A DNA stretch of 64,000 bases. Source: Sipunculus nudus (taxonomy: Eukaryota > Annelida > Sipuncula > Golfingiida > Sipunculidae). Within the stretch, counting starts at the first letter, position 1. Every line of letters starts with the position of its first letter. The notes below the pieces were generated by a model. The model saw only the letters and a list, made by a program, of their open reading frames with translations. It was not told the origin of the DNA and made no database searches. Both the position numbers and the translations under genes were made by a program. Below are positions 32,097 through 43,155 of the stretch, one piece after another. The stretch covers positions 56,542,426 to 56,606,425 of the forward strand of contig CM049309.1 of the NCBI GenBank assembly GCA_026874595.1, given 5' to 3'.

Positions 32097-32181
<85 letters not shown>
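32097..32181. repeat. (TA)n microsatellite inside the LINE RT
   Basis: ~85 bp of alternating TA between the WAIEN and YQAGYRKG blocks of the RT. It replaces a few residues that normally link them. Confidence 0.95.
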
Positions 32182-32185
<4 letters not shown>

Positions 32186-33563
32186 TTCTATGGCCCATCT
32201 TGTAATTCTTGAACAGAGAATTCTAGTGTATAGCTTTACAGTAGTATTAATTAAGACAATTCCTCTATAGTTATTAACTTTATTATGCATTCCTGATTTT
32301 AAAGAGAGAAGTAATGCTTCCATCCACCTTTTCGGATGTCCAGTTGCCATTAATTTATAAAACAATATGGATAAATAAGGAATTATTATGCTCTTAGTAC
32401 ATTTAAATACTTCTATAATGAGCTCATCAGTTCCAGGTGCATTATTTACATTTTTTTTTCAATACTCCACAATATTTTATTTTCAGAAAAAGTTGAATTG
32501 AAAACAGCTAGTAAAATTTTATAACACATTTCACAATCTAAGTTATGGTTTTCAAATTAACTATTCACATTCTTCTCAAATGATGAATTTATCTATACCC
32601 AAATATTGAGATGGTCGTAAAAAATAAGTACACCATTCTTTTGAAATAATATTTACAATTTTATTAATTAAAAAACATTGTAAATTGTGTTTATATTTTG
32701 ATGATTTTTGCTTACAGATTCTTTTTAACTTTTTTTTATTTTTATATTCTTCTAGATATAATAAACTTTTTGAGTTTCTGAACTTGTTTAATGCTAATTT
32801 TTTTTCAGGGTTCCACACTGTATGTCCCACCAGGCTGGTTTTCTTAATAATTTCCTCTCTTGCACTAGTTTTGACATCTGAGCACATGCAGGTAACAGCT
32901 TATTTTTATTATACTAAAATACTTGCTGCCTGGTCTTTTTTTTATTGATGTTTACCTTTTGAATCTGAATTTTAATCATTAAAGTCTGCAACTTTTAAAT
33001 TATAATATACCTGTTTGATTCAAAACATTCTGATGCAAGGAACGTGCAAGTTCGTGCTCCCAATGGACTCTTTTACAAGGGTGCAGATGCATGGAGGAAT
33101 ACAATAATGTGTACAGTTTGGTGCATGTGCCTACAACATATTGGAAAATGGTCAAAATTCAGTACTTCATATTAAGATATACAGTACATTATATCTACCG
33201 ACAATACCATATAATCAACAATGCTAACCCCATTACAGGATACACAAGTAAACTGATCTTCAACATCATTTACTGTTCTACCATTTAATATACAGATATT
33301 GTTTACTATGCAAAAATTAAGAAACATTATTTTATACTTATGGACTATAATCTTTAGAAAGACGCTCCTTAATACATTATTTGTTTAATTGTAAGAAGAT
33401 CATTTATCATATTTGATTCTGCCTTACATGGAGTTATGCAATTTTGTATATATCCAGTTCTAGCATATAAATCACCTGCTATAAAAACATTTGCGTCCGG
33501 GTATTAAGCTTTCAATGTATGTAATTTCTCAACTAGAATACTAATACCATATCTTTGTACAAA

Positions 33564-33564
<1 letters not shown>

Positions 33565-33620
<56 letters not shown>
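33565..33620. repeat. (TA)n microsatellite inside the LINE endonuclease
   Basis: ~56 bp of alternating TA directly after the VYVYI stretch of the endonuclease-like tract, where related LINEs encode a short Pro-rich loop. Confidence 0.95.
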
Positions 33621-33626
<6 letters not shown>

Positions 33627-34000
33627 CAATAATAATATCATTACTGATATCAATAAGTGTAGTACCATCAATTAGGAATACAACCATGTCTTTAAAATGA
33701 TCATGAGTTTGTGTTCTCATATCACGTATATGTTTTACCATTTGTGATCAGTTTGTCATATGACAGGTACGCATTATCTCCAGCTCTCCTTGCCTGTTCT
33801 AATTTATTGCCTCTTTCATCTGCCGTACTCTTTTATTGGAATCCTCTGTAATTAATATCACTGCCAGATTCTTTGAACTCTTTTCATGCTGTAACTGTTT
33901 GTTTACACTTAAACTTGCTGAATTTTACAATTGCTGGTCTAGTTCTGGAACCCCGTTTTTGCCCTATTCAGTGCGCAGCCAGTGTTAGATTTTTCATGGA

Positions 34001-34554
34001 CCTTGTATTTTGTGAGGTTAGAGCCAGTTAACAGCGGGCGAAAGCTAATGAACTGTTGAAGAATTGTATTGTGAGATTGGAGCCAGTCTACGGAGGTGAA
34101 GGCCAATCCTAGGACGTGACAAGAATGACTTTTCTGGAAAATCTGCACGAAAGTTCCCCGGAAACCTATACTCGCTGCGTGTGTGGTGTGACGGGTGGGG
34201 TGGGGGTGGGGTACAAGTGTTTTTAGGGAATCGCTGTCGAATGCGTGAACACCAGCTGAGGGTGTTGGGGATTAGAGGGCGAATAGCGCAGGGCGCAGAT
34301 AAAGAGTGGGTGAACTGTCCAGTTGACCGAGTAGCGGACATCCCTGATTGGTGAAAGGTGTCTTGTGAGACGCAGACAAACACCGCAGAACCGCACGGTC
34401 GACGCAGGGTTCGTCAACGAGAAAGTGACTCATCGGGGACGAGAAGGATCGAGAGAGATACGGATGGACCGGGCATTGAATAACAGAGGACTGAGGGCGC
34501 ACGAGTCCAACACGTGCGATGCGCCCATAACATCCTCTCAGATCTCGTGATTTT
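34001..34554. other. Unclassified, relatively GC-rich sequence
   Basis: Several overlapping short frames on both strands (34045-34623) but none with recognisable domains. It is less AT-rich than its surroundings, so it may be an unidentified repeat. Confidence 0.35.
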
Positions 34555-34605
34555 CAGAGGCGGATCCAGAAGGGAGCGGTTAAGCCCCCCCCCCCCCCCC
34601 CCCCC
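34555..34605. repeat. CAGAGGCGGATCC-headed poly-C remnant
   Basis: CAGAGGCGGATCCAGAAGG followed by a C19-20 run is the head of the hAT-like family seen at 578 and 25785. I did not find the partner end. Confidence 0.5.
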
Positions 34606-35690
34606 AGCTGGAAACATGGTCATTATTTTTAATCAAACAATATTTTCTTTGCATTTTTTTTTCAGGTGCCGGCAAACAAATATCACACTTACAAATGAAA
34701 ACCAAAAGCAGAAAACCGAAAGAATCGTTATTAAAAACGCTTTTATCTACACCATGATCATCTCTTTCTTGGTATTTGTAAAATAATTAGTTGGGCATTT
34801 TCATATATCGGATACAGATATTGACACTTTTGTGGTACATGATCTCTCAACCTTTCTCAATGATGTCTCAAGCAAAGTTCCAGCTTCTTTAGGCGTAGAC
34901 ATCTTGCTTTTGAACATGAATGTTTAAGCATTTAATCTAAAAACTAGCCCTTTTCATCTTGCTTTATCCTAGAGATAAAATCTGTCGATTCTTTTTAACA
35001 AAACGTTAATACATTATCGTTCAATTAAAATTGAATAAATAGTGTGTGAGTATACATACATGGTCTTTGATTTTTTTATGATAGGCAGGGAACATTTATT
35101 GCCTCGTCATACATAGCATGTATTGTGGACTGGGTTTTGGCTGTCTATATCAGCTGGAATTCTCAATGGGAAATCTGTTTTGAAATTATCTGTCCTCGCC
35201 GCTGTTTAAGAAATAAACTGTACAAAACGGTACAAGAAACTGGTAATCTGACAATATTCAATACCAACAGCATTGTTTTAGGGAAGATTTTTTATCGATT
35301 ACAAATGTTTAAATTACCAAATAAATATCAAAACGATATTGCATAAATATACAAACAAAAAAATGCATTTTTATTCCGTCCTGATGTATACCTGAAAGAG
35401 AGCGTATAAAAGCAATATATAGACTAATAGGGCAACTGCACACATGGAAAACTAATTTAAGTTACCAGTTGTTCAATAGAAAATAAACGGTGAGTAATAT
35501 CCTATATATTCAAGTCTTATTTTTATTGCTTGCGTAAATTGTTGGTCTGTTGCGTATGTCTGTTTGTCACGATGTTTGTTTTTCCCCGCTCTCCTTGCCA
35601 TAATTTTGAGCAATCGCTTTCAAACCTTTACAATTGATTGACAATTAAAAGCCCTGGAAGCCCATTGCTTTTTGGTCATTATAGGTCAAA
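34606..35690. other. Unclassified AT-rich sequence
   Basis: No gene recognised; the reading frame at 35125-35346 has no resemblance to known proteins. Confidence 0.4.
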
Positions 35691-35694
35691 GATA

Positions 35695-35945
35695 AAGGCC
35701 AGAGTCATAAAAAAAACCACAAAATAGTTAATATCATATCTTCGTCCATAATCATCACAGCTCAAAACCTTAAGCTCGTATATTGGTAATTCCTTGACCT
35801 TATTTCTGATGTGTAGTCTCTTTAATCTGTTGTTACCATGATAACGCATATTAGGGGAAAAGTCATGATATTCGAAAATAATGTGTATTATTTTTCTAAC
35901 GATGTCAGTTTTAAACCTAGAGAGGTCTGTTTTTGGCATCTGGGA
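35695..35945. repeat. Diverged direct repeat, copy 1
   Basis: Shares ATATCTTCGTCC..ATC, TCATGATATTCGAAAA.AATG and TCAGTTTTAAACCTAGAGAG with 36320-36475, at a spacing of ~542 bp and in the same orientation. Confidence 0.55.
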
Positions 35946-36319
35946 GCATTTATAAAGTATTACAAGATTTTATTATACGTCTGGCAATAGCACAATATCT
36001 CGTCCAACTAAGGATGACCTAGAGACCACAAGTTTACTGGAATCGTTTTAAAACTGGTAGATCTTATGTATTACACTAATATCTCGAAACAGATTTTTCA
36101 TTTTTGGAATAAGACCGCTAGGGGGCGCTGCACTATTGCTACATAAACTATAGCCCATTTTGTTCCTCTGTACCTTCTCCATAGGATGATCTAGTTTATT
36201 GTCCGTTGTCGTTAAATTCGCCTCAATGCTTGATCTGTTTTCTAATATATGGGACCCTAGAGGCCAGAATTTTTTATCTATCACTTTGAATGTTATCGAG
36301 TTAATAGAACACGTAAATT

Positions 36320-36475
36320 CACGTTAATTCATATCTTCGTCCTGATCCTTATAGCCGCATAATATGTAGCTCTTTTAATTGTCATTCATTAGCCTTTTCT
36401 CTGGTCATTATATTCGAAAACAATGGGTCTTATTTTTCTAACTTTGTCAGTTTTCAAGCTAGAGAGGTTAAGTTT
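36320..36475. repeat. Diverged direct repeat, copy 2
   Basis: Partner of 35695-35945; the closest block is GTCAGTTTTCAAGCTAGAGAG at 36446. No coding potential. Confidence 0.55.
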
Positions 36476-37945
36476 TTTTTATCAAGCAGAAATAGATCAG
36501 TTTTACTTGCCTTTATACCAAATCTCCCGAATTCTCGTACCTTTTTTGTCAAAAGAAATAATACGAGATTTCCCAGTGTCGTACTACAGTCCAGAATTAT
36601 TTAGTAATATAGTTGATAATAAAACCAAACTCCTAGTAGCCTTTTTTTCTTTAATGAGATAGGTCACAAGTCAAGGTCACCGAAATTTCCAAAAATAGTA
36701 TTTTGCTCAGATCTTCATCAAATATTATCCTATCTTCATAAAATATAGCTAATTTTATTCGTCAATGTATTCCCCATTATGAGGTCTGGTCTATTGTCAT
36801 CCAAGTTCTGTCAGAATGTTTTTCTTTTCGGCTGTTGTTGGCAATTTCTCCTGCTGCTTGTTCTTTGGTCCGACATATGTCATTATTGAGTCCACATTGT
36901 GTTAGCAATACTTCTGACAAGCATACAGTTGAAAAAGAAAACCTGGAAATAAGTTCTGTCTGTCTGTTTGTCTGTCTGTCCGTTCGTCCGCGACTTTACA
37001 ATATTAGCATAAGTACATAAAATGCTATTGTTTCTGCTCTCCCGGAACATGGCTCATTCAAATAACTGTTTTTACATGTTTTCCCTGTCTTCATGTCTCT
37101 CTGTCTGTCTGTATTATTTCAACTTCCGGCAAGCGCTCGAAACGTTACCCTATAAATTCCCCATTCTTACTGCTTGCTCTAGAGAAGTCTTTAATTGCTG
37201 AGTTAAACATACCTCCGCCATGCAAAATGTATTTATTTATAGACATTGGTAAGCAGCTGCATGTACTCAAAAGTTATGGACTGACTTTGATGAAATTACA
37301 AGGAGAGTTCCCCTAGAACACCATAATATTTTCATTTAAAAGATGCTTTACTATTATGAAATATGGTGAACGAGACCGTCTTTATTTACCGTTATTAGGG
37401 AACCTTTCATGGTCAATATCAGAAAGGGGTGAGCAGACTTGTGAAGCAGTATCGAGTTGGCGAACCTTGTCACACATTTCTCTTGAATTTATATAATCCC
37501 CGTGCTACCAAACGTAAATTCCCGATATACACATAATATGGATTTACTTACTTTTTAGTCTGCATTCATCTTTTGACTCAATTTTGTTAATATTTTTTGG
37601 AAAATATTATAAGTGGCATATCCGTACCAATTAAAACAATTTCACAATCTTTAAAAATATCTGAAGGTATATGAAGTGAAAAGAGCAAAAGCTTATTTTG
37701 ATATCGAGCCATGGAGTCATGAATTAGAGTTAATCTGAAAATATTTGAAATATTGAAACTACGACATGTTAACAGGAGGTTTATGAATGTCATACTGGCA
37801 ATATTCAATACTCCTTTCTCGGATCCATCAATAACTGTTGATTTATTCAAAATCATTATTCTGAAGGTTAGGTACAGAAACAGGACAGTTTTTTTGTTTA
37901 TAAACGGCAAAGAATCCTTACTTTTATAGGAATAAAGTGACATAA
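36476..37945. other. Unclassified sequence with (CTGT)n
   Basis: Short TGTCTGTCTG runs at 36955-36990 and ~37098-37120. No gene recognised. The minus-strand frame at 37587-37943 has no recognisable motif. Confidence 0.4.
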
Positions 37946-37949
37946 ATTC

Positions 37950-38099
37950 AGGAACGTATCCAAAGTTCCAGCCACTGTATATATATACATGTCTATGGCA
38001 AATGCCTGCACACTAACCATGCAAAGTATCCACTAGCCACCCCCCCCCCCCCCCTCACCCCAACCCCCCAACACTTGCCAAATCCTGTATCCGCCCTGA
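37950..38099 (+). repeat. Poly-C remnant ending AAATCCTGTATCCGCCCTG
   Basis: The right end matches the right end of the 578-811 element (AAATCCTGGATCCGCCCCTG) and is preceded by a C14 run at 38041-38054. The left limit is uncertain. Confidence 0.5.
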
Positions 38100-38821
38100 C
38101 TTTTTTTGTTAGAGTAGGACATTTTTGTATTTGTTAGGGTAAATGCAAAAAAGATCCATTTATCCGGTAAATACTAGCTAGAAAAAGACTAGCTAGTCCC
38201 CGTCCTTACTGTGAGCTTTGAATGCGTGTGTGTGCGTCCAAAGCGCGTGGTTCAGACGGACAGGCAACGACGTCATATATTGCATATTTTCCTCAAATCC
38301 GATACACAAATATTTCAGTTTCAAAACTGGTGGGCCTGACCTTGACCTTAAAGTCATTCCTGATGAAATACAGTATATTTTTAATGGGGGCCTCAAGGGT
38401 AGCAAGTTTTTCTAGTGGCAGATATGAAGAAAGTACTAACCCCTATGTTTGGTAACCAGAACACTTTCAAAACAACAGAATTTGGTGACCAGTTTGCTTA
38501 AACCAATTTTCTCCGTTAAACCTCGAGCTCTAATGACATATTACGGACCTGTCTTGTTACGGACACCTCTCTACTAGGATCCCACTGATCGCGCCCGTAG
38601 CAACTTTATATTTGCTGTTTATACGCTTAAGGAAATGATTTGAGAACAAAATTTTGCCAGATGCTATTATATTTCCAGGAAATAACGCTGTATTTCACGT
38701 AGACAGTCTGTGACCTAATATTCTTAGGTAATACTGGGCATCATATAAATATTACCTTCTCCTAGGAAATAACGGCTTCCACAATAATTAGAAGAGATAG
38801 GTTGGGTGTGATTATAATTTC

Positions 38822-38824
<3 letters not shown>
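38100..38824. other. Unclassified non-coding sequence
   Basis: Nothing firmly recognised. TTACGGACACCTCTCTACTA near 38560 recalls pogo-like ends but lacks a partner. Confidence 0.35.

Positions 38825-38888
<64 letters not shown>
38825..38888. repeat. (TA)n microsatellite
   Basis: 64 bp of alternating AT. Confidence 0.95.
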
Positions 38889-38892
<4 letters not shown>

Positions 38893-39767
38893 ATGTTTTA
38901 ATATTTTTATTTGCCGTTACATTGTCGGCTTGAGAATGTTTACAAATCGTTTTCAGCAGGGCAAGCTAAACAAAACACAAAAGCAATGCAAACAATACAC
39001 GAAATGGATAAAGTTTACCAAAGCCCTGGGGGATAATATGAACAATATGCCAATGTGAAATTTGATAATACAGCGTTTATGTAGTTTCCATTTATATGAG
39101 GCACCGCTATATATCCCGTAGTATGCATACTGCTGCTTACAGAACACATATTTCATAAAATTTAGCCCAAAGAATAAACATTATGCTAATTGAAAAAGCA
39201 CACGAATATGTAACATTCGGCTTATATTCTAAAACAGGTTAATTCTTGGCCAGTTGTTAATAATGTCTATTGTATATGATGAAAGATAAAAAAAAACAAA
39301 CAAATGTTTGTATTAAGCAATCTGGATGTCAGGTCCTGTATGGACAGGAGTGTGATAATTCCAGAAATCATAACCTATATTTTTCCTGTACAACATTCTC
39401 TGGCTCCTGGCTATTTATTTTTTTACCAGCTCATGTTCATGGGACAGACGTAAGCACGTCATACTTTGATCTCTGTGTCGGTCGGTCTTGGCTGTAGCAA
39501 TGACAACATGACATTCAGGCCTTTTATTAATAAACTGATAGGGGCCTGCGAGTCTTGATAGAAGTCATAATAGGACACCAATTCCAAGGCTCGGATAAAA
39601 AAATTTGCTGTGTGGTAGTGTTTGACAACGGAGGCTTATATCGTCGTGTATTATTTGCTAAATAATGAAGACTAAAATCGTTAAAAATATTGTTGGTAAC
39701 CCTGGCGGCGAGAACTGAAATTTGAAGCAGTTTCGGTTACCATAGTTTCCGTCGCCAAGCCGTTAGG
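38889..39767. other. Unclassified non-coding sequence
   Basis: No gene or repeat recognised before the satellite. Confidence 0.4.
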
Positions 39768-40790
39768 AACTGCCTCATCATATGGTGCCTCATTTACTGG
39801 CTGATCATACGGTAAGTCATCATGAAATGCCTCGTATTCTCACACCATGTAGTGCCTGATGAACTGCCACATCATGCGGTGCCTCATGTACTGCCTCATC
39901 ATAAGGTGCCTCATCATGAAGTGCCTCGTATACTTTCACCATGTGGTGCCTCATGTAATACCACATCATGCTGTGCCTCATGTACTGCCTCATCATAAGG
40001 TGCCTCATCATGAAGTGCCTCGTATACTTTCACCATGTGGTGCCTCATGTAATACCACATCATGCTGTGCCTCATGTACTGCCTCATCATAAGGTGCCTC
40101 ATCATGAAGTGCCTCGTATACTTTTACCATGTGGTGCCTCATGTAATACCACATCATGCTGTGCCTCATGTACTGCCTCATCATAAGGTGCCTCATCATG
40201 AAGTGCCTCGTATACTTTCACCATGTGGTGCCTCATGTAATACCACATCATGCTGTGCCTCATGTACTGCCTCATCATAAGGTGCCTCATCATGAAGTGC
40301 CTCGTATACCTTCACCATGTGGTGCCTCATGTAATACCACATCATGCTGTGCCTCATGTACTGCCTCATCATAAGGTGCCTCATCATGAAGTGCCTCGTA
40401 TACTTTCACCATGTGGTGCCTCATGTAATACCACATCATGCTGTGCCTCATGTACTGCCTCATCATAAGGTGCCTCATCATGAAGTGCCTCGTATACTTT
40501 CACCATGTGGTGCCTCATGTAATACCACATCATGCTGTGCCTCATGTACTGCCTCATCATATGGTGCGTCATCATGTAGGGTCTCTTATTGTCTCACTAT
40601 GTGGTGCCTTATTTATTGCCACGTCATGTGGTACCTCATATTACTGCCTCATCATAAGGTGCTTCATCATGAAGTGCCTCATATTGCCTAACAATGTGGT
40701 ACCTCATTTACTCCTTGATCATGAGATGCCTCATCATGTAGTGCTTCGTATTTCCTGATCATGGAATGACTCATGTACTGCCTCCACTTT
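39768..40790 (+). repeat. 94-bp tandem satellite, about 11 units
   Basis: The central units (39900-40570) are nearly identical and repeat exactly every 94 bp. Each unit is itself four ~23-24-bp variants of TGCCTCATCATNNNG (…CATAAGG, …CATGAAG, …CACCATGTGG, …CATGCTG). Edge units at both ends are more diverged, as expected from unequal exchange. 94 is not a multiple of 3, so the same peptide recurs only in shifted frames; these frames are not genes. Confidence 0.95.
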
Positions 40791-40851
40791 TTAGCGATGG
40801 CGGTGGATGGTCAATTTGGTCAATCATTTGGTTCCATTTCTAGGTTAACTA

Positions 40852-40860
<9 letters not shown>

Positions 40861-40915
<55 letters not shown>
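40861..40915. repeat. (TA)n microsatellite
   Basis: 55 bp of alternating AT, directly left of the LTR-like element at 40916. Confidence 0.95.
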
Positions 40916-40919
<4 letters not shown>

Positions 40920-42071
40920 CGGAACCTAATGTAAATAGATCACGTATACGTGATGAACACAAATTTTGTAATGGAGATAAAAAACAAATCAGATTCTGTA
41001 ACACAAGGCAGCGTGAAATGTCTAGGGGATTGAATAAAGAAGTCAGTGTTTTTTTGTAAACAAATAACTATAATTTATTCTTAAAACAATCCTAACAATA
41101 CAATAAACTAAATCAATACAATTATACAGTGAAACAGCGTTATACAACAAGTCAATACAATCACACAGGAAGATAATGGTACAGTACCTGGATACCGACA
41201 CCATCACAACGATAAGTCCTTTAAATGTAAACTCTCGGAGAATGACAGTCCAGTGTAAAGCTCTTGTAACATCCAGAAAGTAAATTGAAGTCCAAATGCA
41301 TAAAATCCAGGAGAAAGTATTTGAAAAAGTATAATTGCCGCATTCGTCGGATAAGGTCTTAGAATCTGACACACGCTTCTGCGTCCGCTTGAATCTGCTC
41401 TGCTGTCTGCCCTCTGGTTCTAAAAAACAGCACCTTTATATCCATTTACCATCAGGGTAAAGGACTTTATGCGATCACACTATATGTTTACTAAAGTCAG
41501 CTGCTGCTATATTTTGTTGTGTAGTAATTTTACATGGCAGCTGACCAATGACAACGAAGTTTTCCCTTGACCCCGGATAGGGGCAAGGGGGTATTAAAAC
41601 CCCAGTTCGTCCTCGGCCAGCCTCTTTTTCATCGGTGCCACCAGCAATCCTGTCAATTTTTTTAAAATGTTTCACAGAGGGCTGTATATCATTAATTAAC
41701 CCTCTGGTCATTTTAATTAATAAAAATTTCAATTTTGGCCAAATGGGCCCTTTTCACCGATTTGTTTTTTTGTTATCATAAGTGTGTACAGGTGTGGTGT
41801 GTGAGCATAAATATACCTTCACACCCAAGACGGGAACTTTCCACTTCTCGAACAGTCTATAAGATCTTGCACAATCACAGTAAACACGCGCTTCAGGAAT
41901 TCTCTAGAAAAACAGCGCCGTGTATCTCTACACACCATGGTGTAAACGTGACTCACGACCAAGACAACAAGAGTTCATCCGGTACGGATTAAACATAGAA
42001 TGTAACAAGCAGCCAGGCAAGAGCGCTACAACATGAGTTACGAACGTGCCACACAATAAAAAGAGCACCTG

Positions 42072-42075
<4 letters not shown>
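40916..42075. mobile_element. Second LTR-like copy, ~1.16 kb, inside a (TA)n tract
   Basis: Starts GTTACGGAACCTAAT and ends CACCTGTAAC, like the 721-bp copy at 24435. Shared blocks: TCAGATTCTGTAACAC.AGGC, AGCGTGAAATGTC, ACAATCCTAACA. It has (TA)n on both sides, so the target duplication cannot be read. It is ~440 bp longer than the other copy. Its outer bases are AGTTAC...GTAACT, not TGTTAC...GTAACA. Confidence 0.6.

Positions 42076-42112
<37 letters not shown>
42076..42112. repeat. (TA)n microsatellite
   Basis: 37 bp of alternating TA, directly right of the LTR-like element. With 40861-40915 it probably formed one array before the insertion. Confidence 0.95.
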
Positions 42113-42114
<2 letters not shown>

Positions 42115-42500
42115 TGGTTTAGAATATATACATATACTTGAAACAGAATACCTAATTTTTTTAAAGTATGCAAAATATTCTATTGTAATGTTTTTCATAT
42201 ATATAAGCATATGAGAAGCTAAGAGGAAAGGGGACCTCCTACTAAGTTATAGTAAAGTTCTGTATATATGATTGCAAAACTTATACTCTGACAAGACTGT
42301 CATGAAGAAAAAGGAGTACAGGGCAGAGGAGAAGCATGCTAGTAGTGGCCAAGCTGAGCCAAGCCAAGCTGCCTTGAGTCGGTTACACAACACAAGTGAA
42401 GGTTGTACGACTGGAGGGCTTGATGTAAACAACACTTGACATGTTGTATGAAAACTTGAATAAAAGCTACTCTTTTCAATCAATTCCTTTGAAATTTCAG
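42113..42500. other. Unclassified non-coding sequence
   Basis: No feature recognised. Confidence 0.4.
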
Positions 42501-42529
42501 ATTTTAAAAGATGAAATCATTATGTATAT

Positions 42530-43155
42530 ATGCTGTGGAAATTAAATCAACAGTGCTTACAGGAAAAAAACGTGCCGTTACCAAAGTTGGACAAAATTTA
42601 AGGTATTGATTTTTTAGTTATGCTAATAATTTATAAAATTTGCAAAATTCAGATCTAATTTTGGGTAAACAATTGAATCTTGATTAAATAAAGTTATTTC
42701 CCTGATAAAAGGTATCTAGCTTCAGTAATTTTCATGTAAATGTAGTAATTAAATTTCCTGATTTTTTTAAGTTGTATTATGTTTGGGCCAATAACTTCAA
42801 AACTATTCGCAATACGGACCAAATTTTTTGAATGTTCATAGAAAATGTATGGAAGAATAGGCATACTAAATATGATCGAAAAAGGTCAGTCGTTTTGAAA
42901 TAAGGCAGACTTAAAGTGTAACTATGGCTTGTTTTTTAGAAAACAAAGGTTTTTTCTTAATATCTCGAAGGAACAAAGTCCTAGTGACACAATTTTTGGT
43001 GTTGTAGGAGATTATGGGGACATCTAACTGTAGGCAAAATTTTGGATTCGTAGGTCCCACGGTTTTAAAACGTGCCCTGTTAACGGACGGACGACGGACA
43101 AAGGACCACGACTATAGCTCATATGACTTTTAGTCAGCTGAGCTAAAAAGTTGTC
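42530..43155 (-). mobile_element. Helentron-like repeat end with TTAGCTCAGCT terminus (minus strand)
   Basis: The minus strand reads TTTTAGCTCAGCTGACTAAA from 43153 down, then ATGAGCTATAGT, GTCCGTCGTCCGTCC and GTTAACAGGGCAC. The element at 47563 starts the same way (TTAGCTCAGCTAAATG, CTGAGCTATAGTGATC, GCGTCCGTTAACAGGGCAC). This copy has no 158-bp core repeats. Its inner limit near 42530 is approximate. Confidence 0.5.

Larger units (their letters stand above)
30600..34000 (-). pseudogene. Decayed APE-type LINE (non-LTR retrotransposon), minus strand
   Basis: Reading down from 34000 on the minus strand, with frameshifts: an ORF1-like C-terminus (RTRPAIVKFSKFKCKQTV, ~33930); an endonuclease-like tract (FLIDGTTLIDISNDIIIVYVYI, ~33640); a basic linker (32887-32576); RT blocks NNYRGIVLINTTVKLYTRIL (~32260), YQAGYRKGYSTTDKIFILQ (~32080), VFVDFNKAFDR (~31960), RQGCLLSPILF (~31800) and SLAFADDICLIGDS (~31670), which keeps the FADD box; TDETKSMAFRRGG and WLFNGKKL (~31530); LLYG (~31330); and a terminal tract with CKMCQ and FENLRNEMF (~30720). 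The order matches complete ORF2 proteins of invertebrate LINEs. Several stops and shifts make it dead. Two (TA)n tracts interrupt it. Confidence 0.8.

Noticed and set aside
32030-32365. Frames with long Ile-Tyr runs
   Set aside because: The IYIYIY portion is (TA)n. Only the flanking LINE RT residues are meaningful and they are annotated as a pseudogene.
39820-40758. Ladders of ~63-115-residue frames on both strands, His/Met-rich
   Set aside because: They repeat every 94 bp with the satellite and change frame from unit to unit; they are read-through of the repeat, not proteins.
39768-40790. CRISPR-like array
   Set aside because: Units are contiguous tandem repeats with no unique spacers, and the DNA is eukaryotic.
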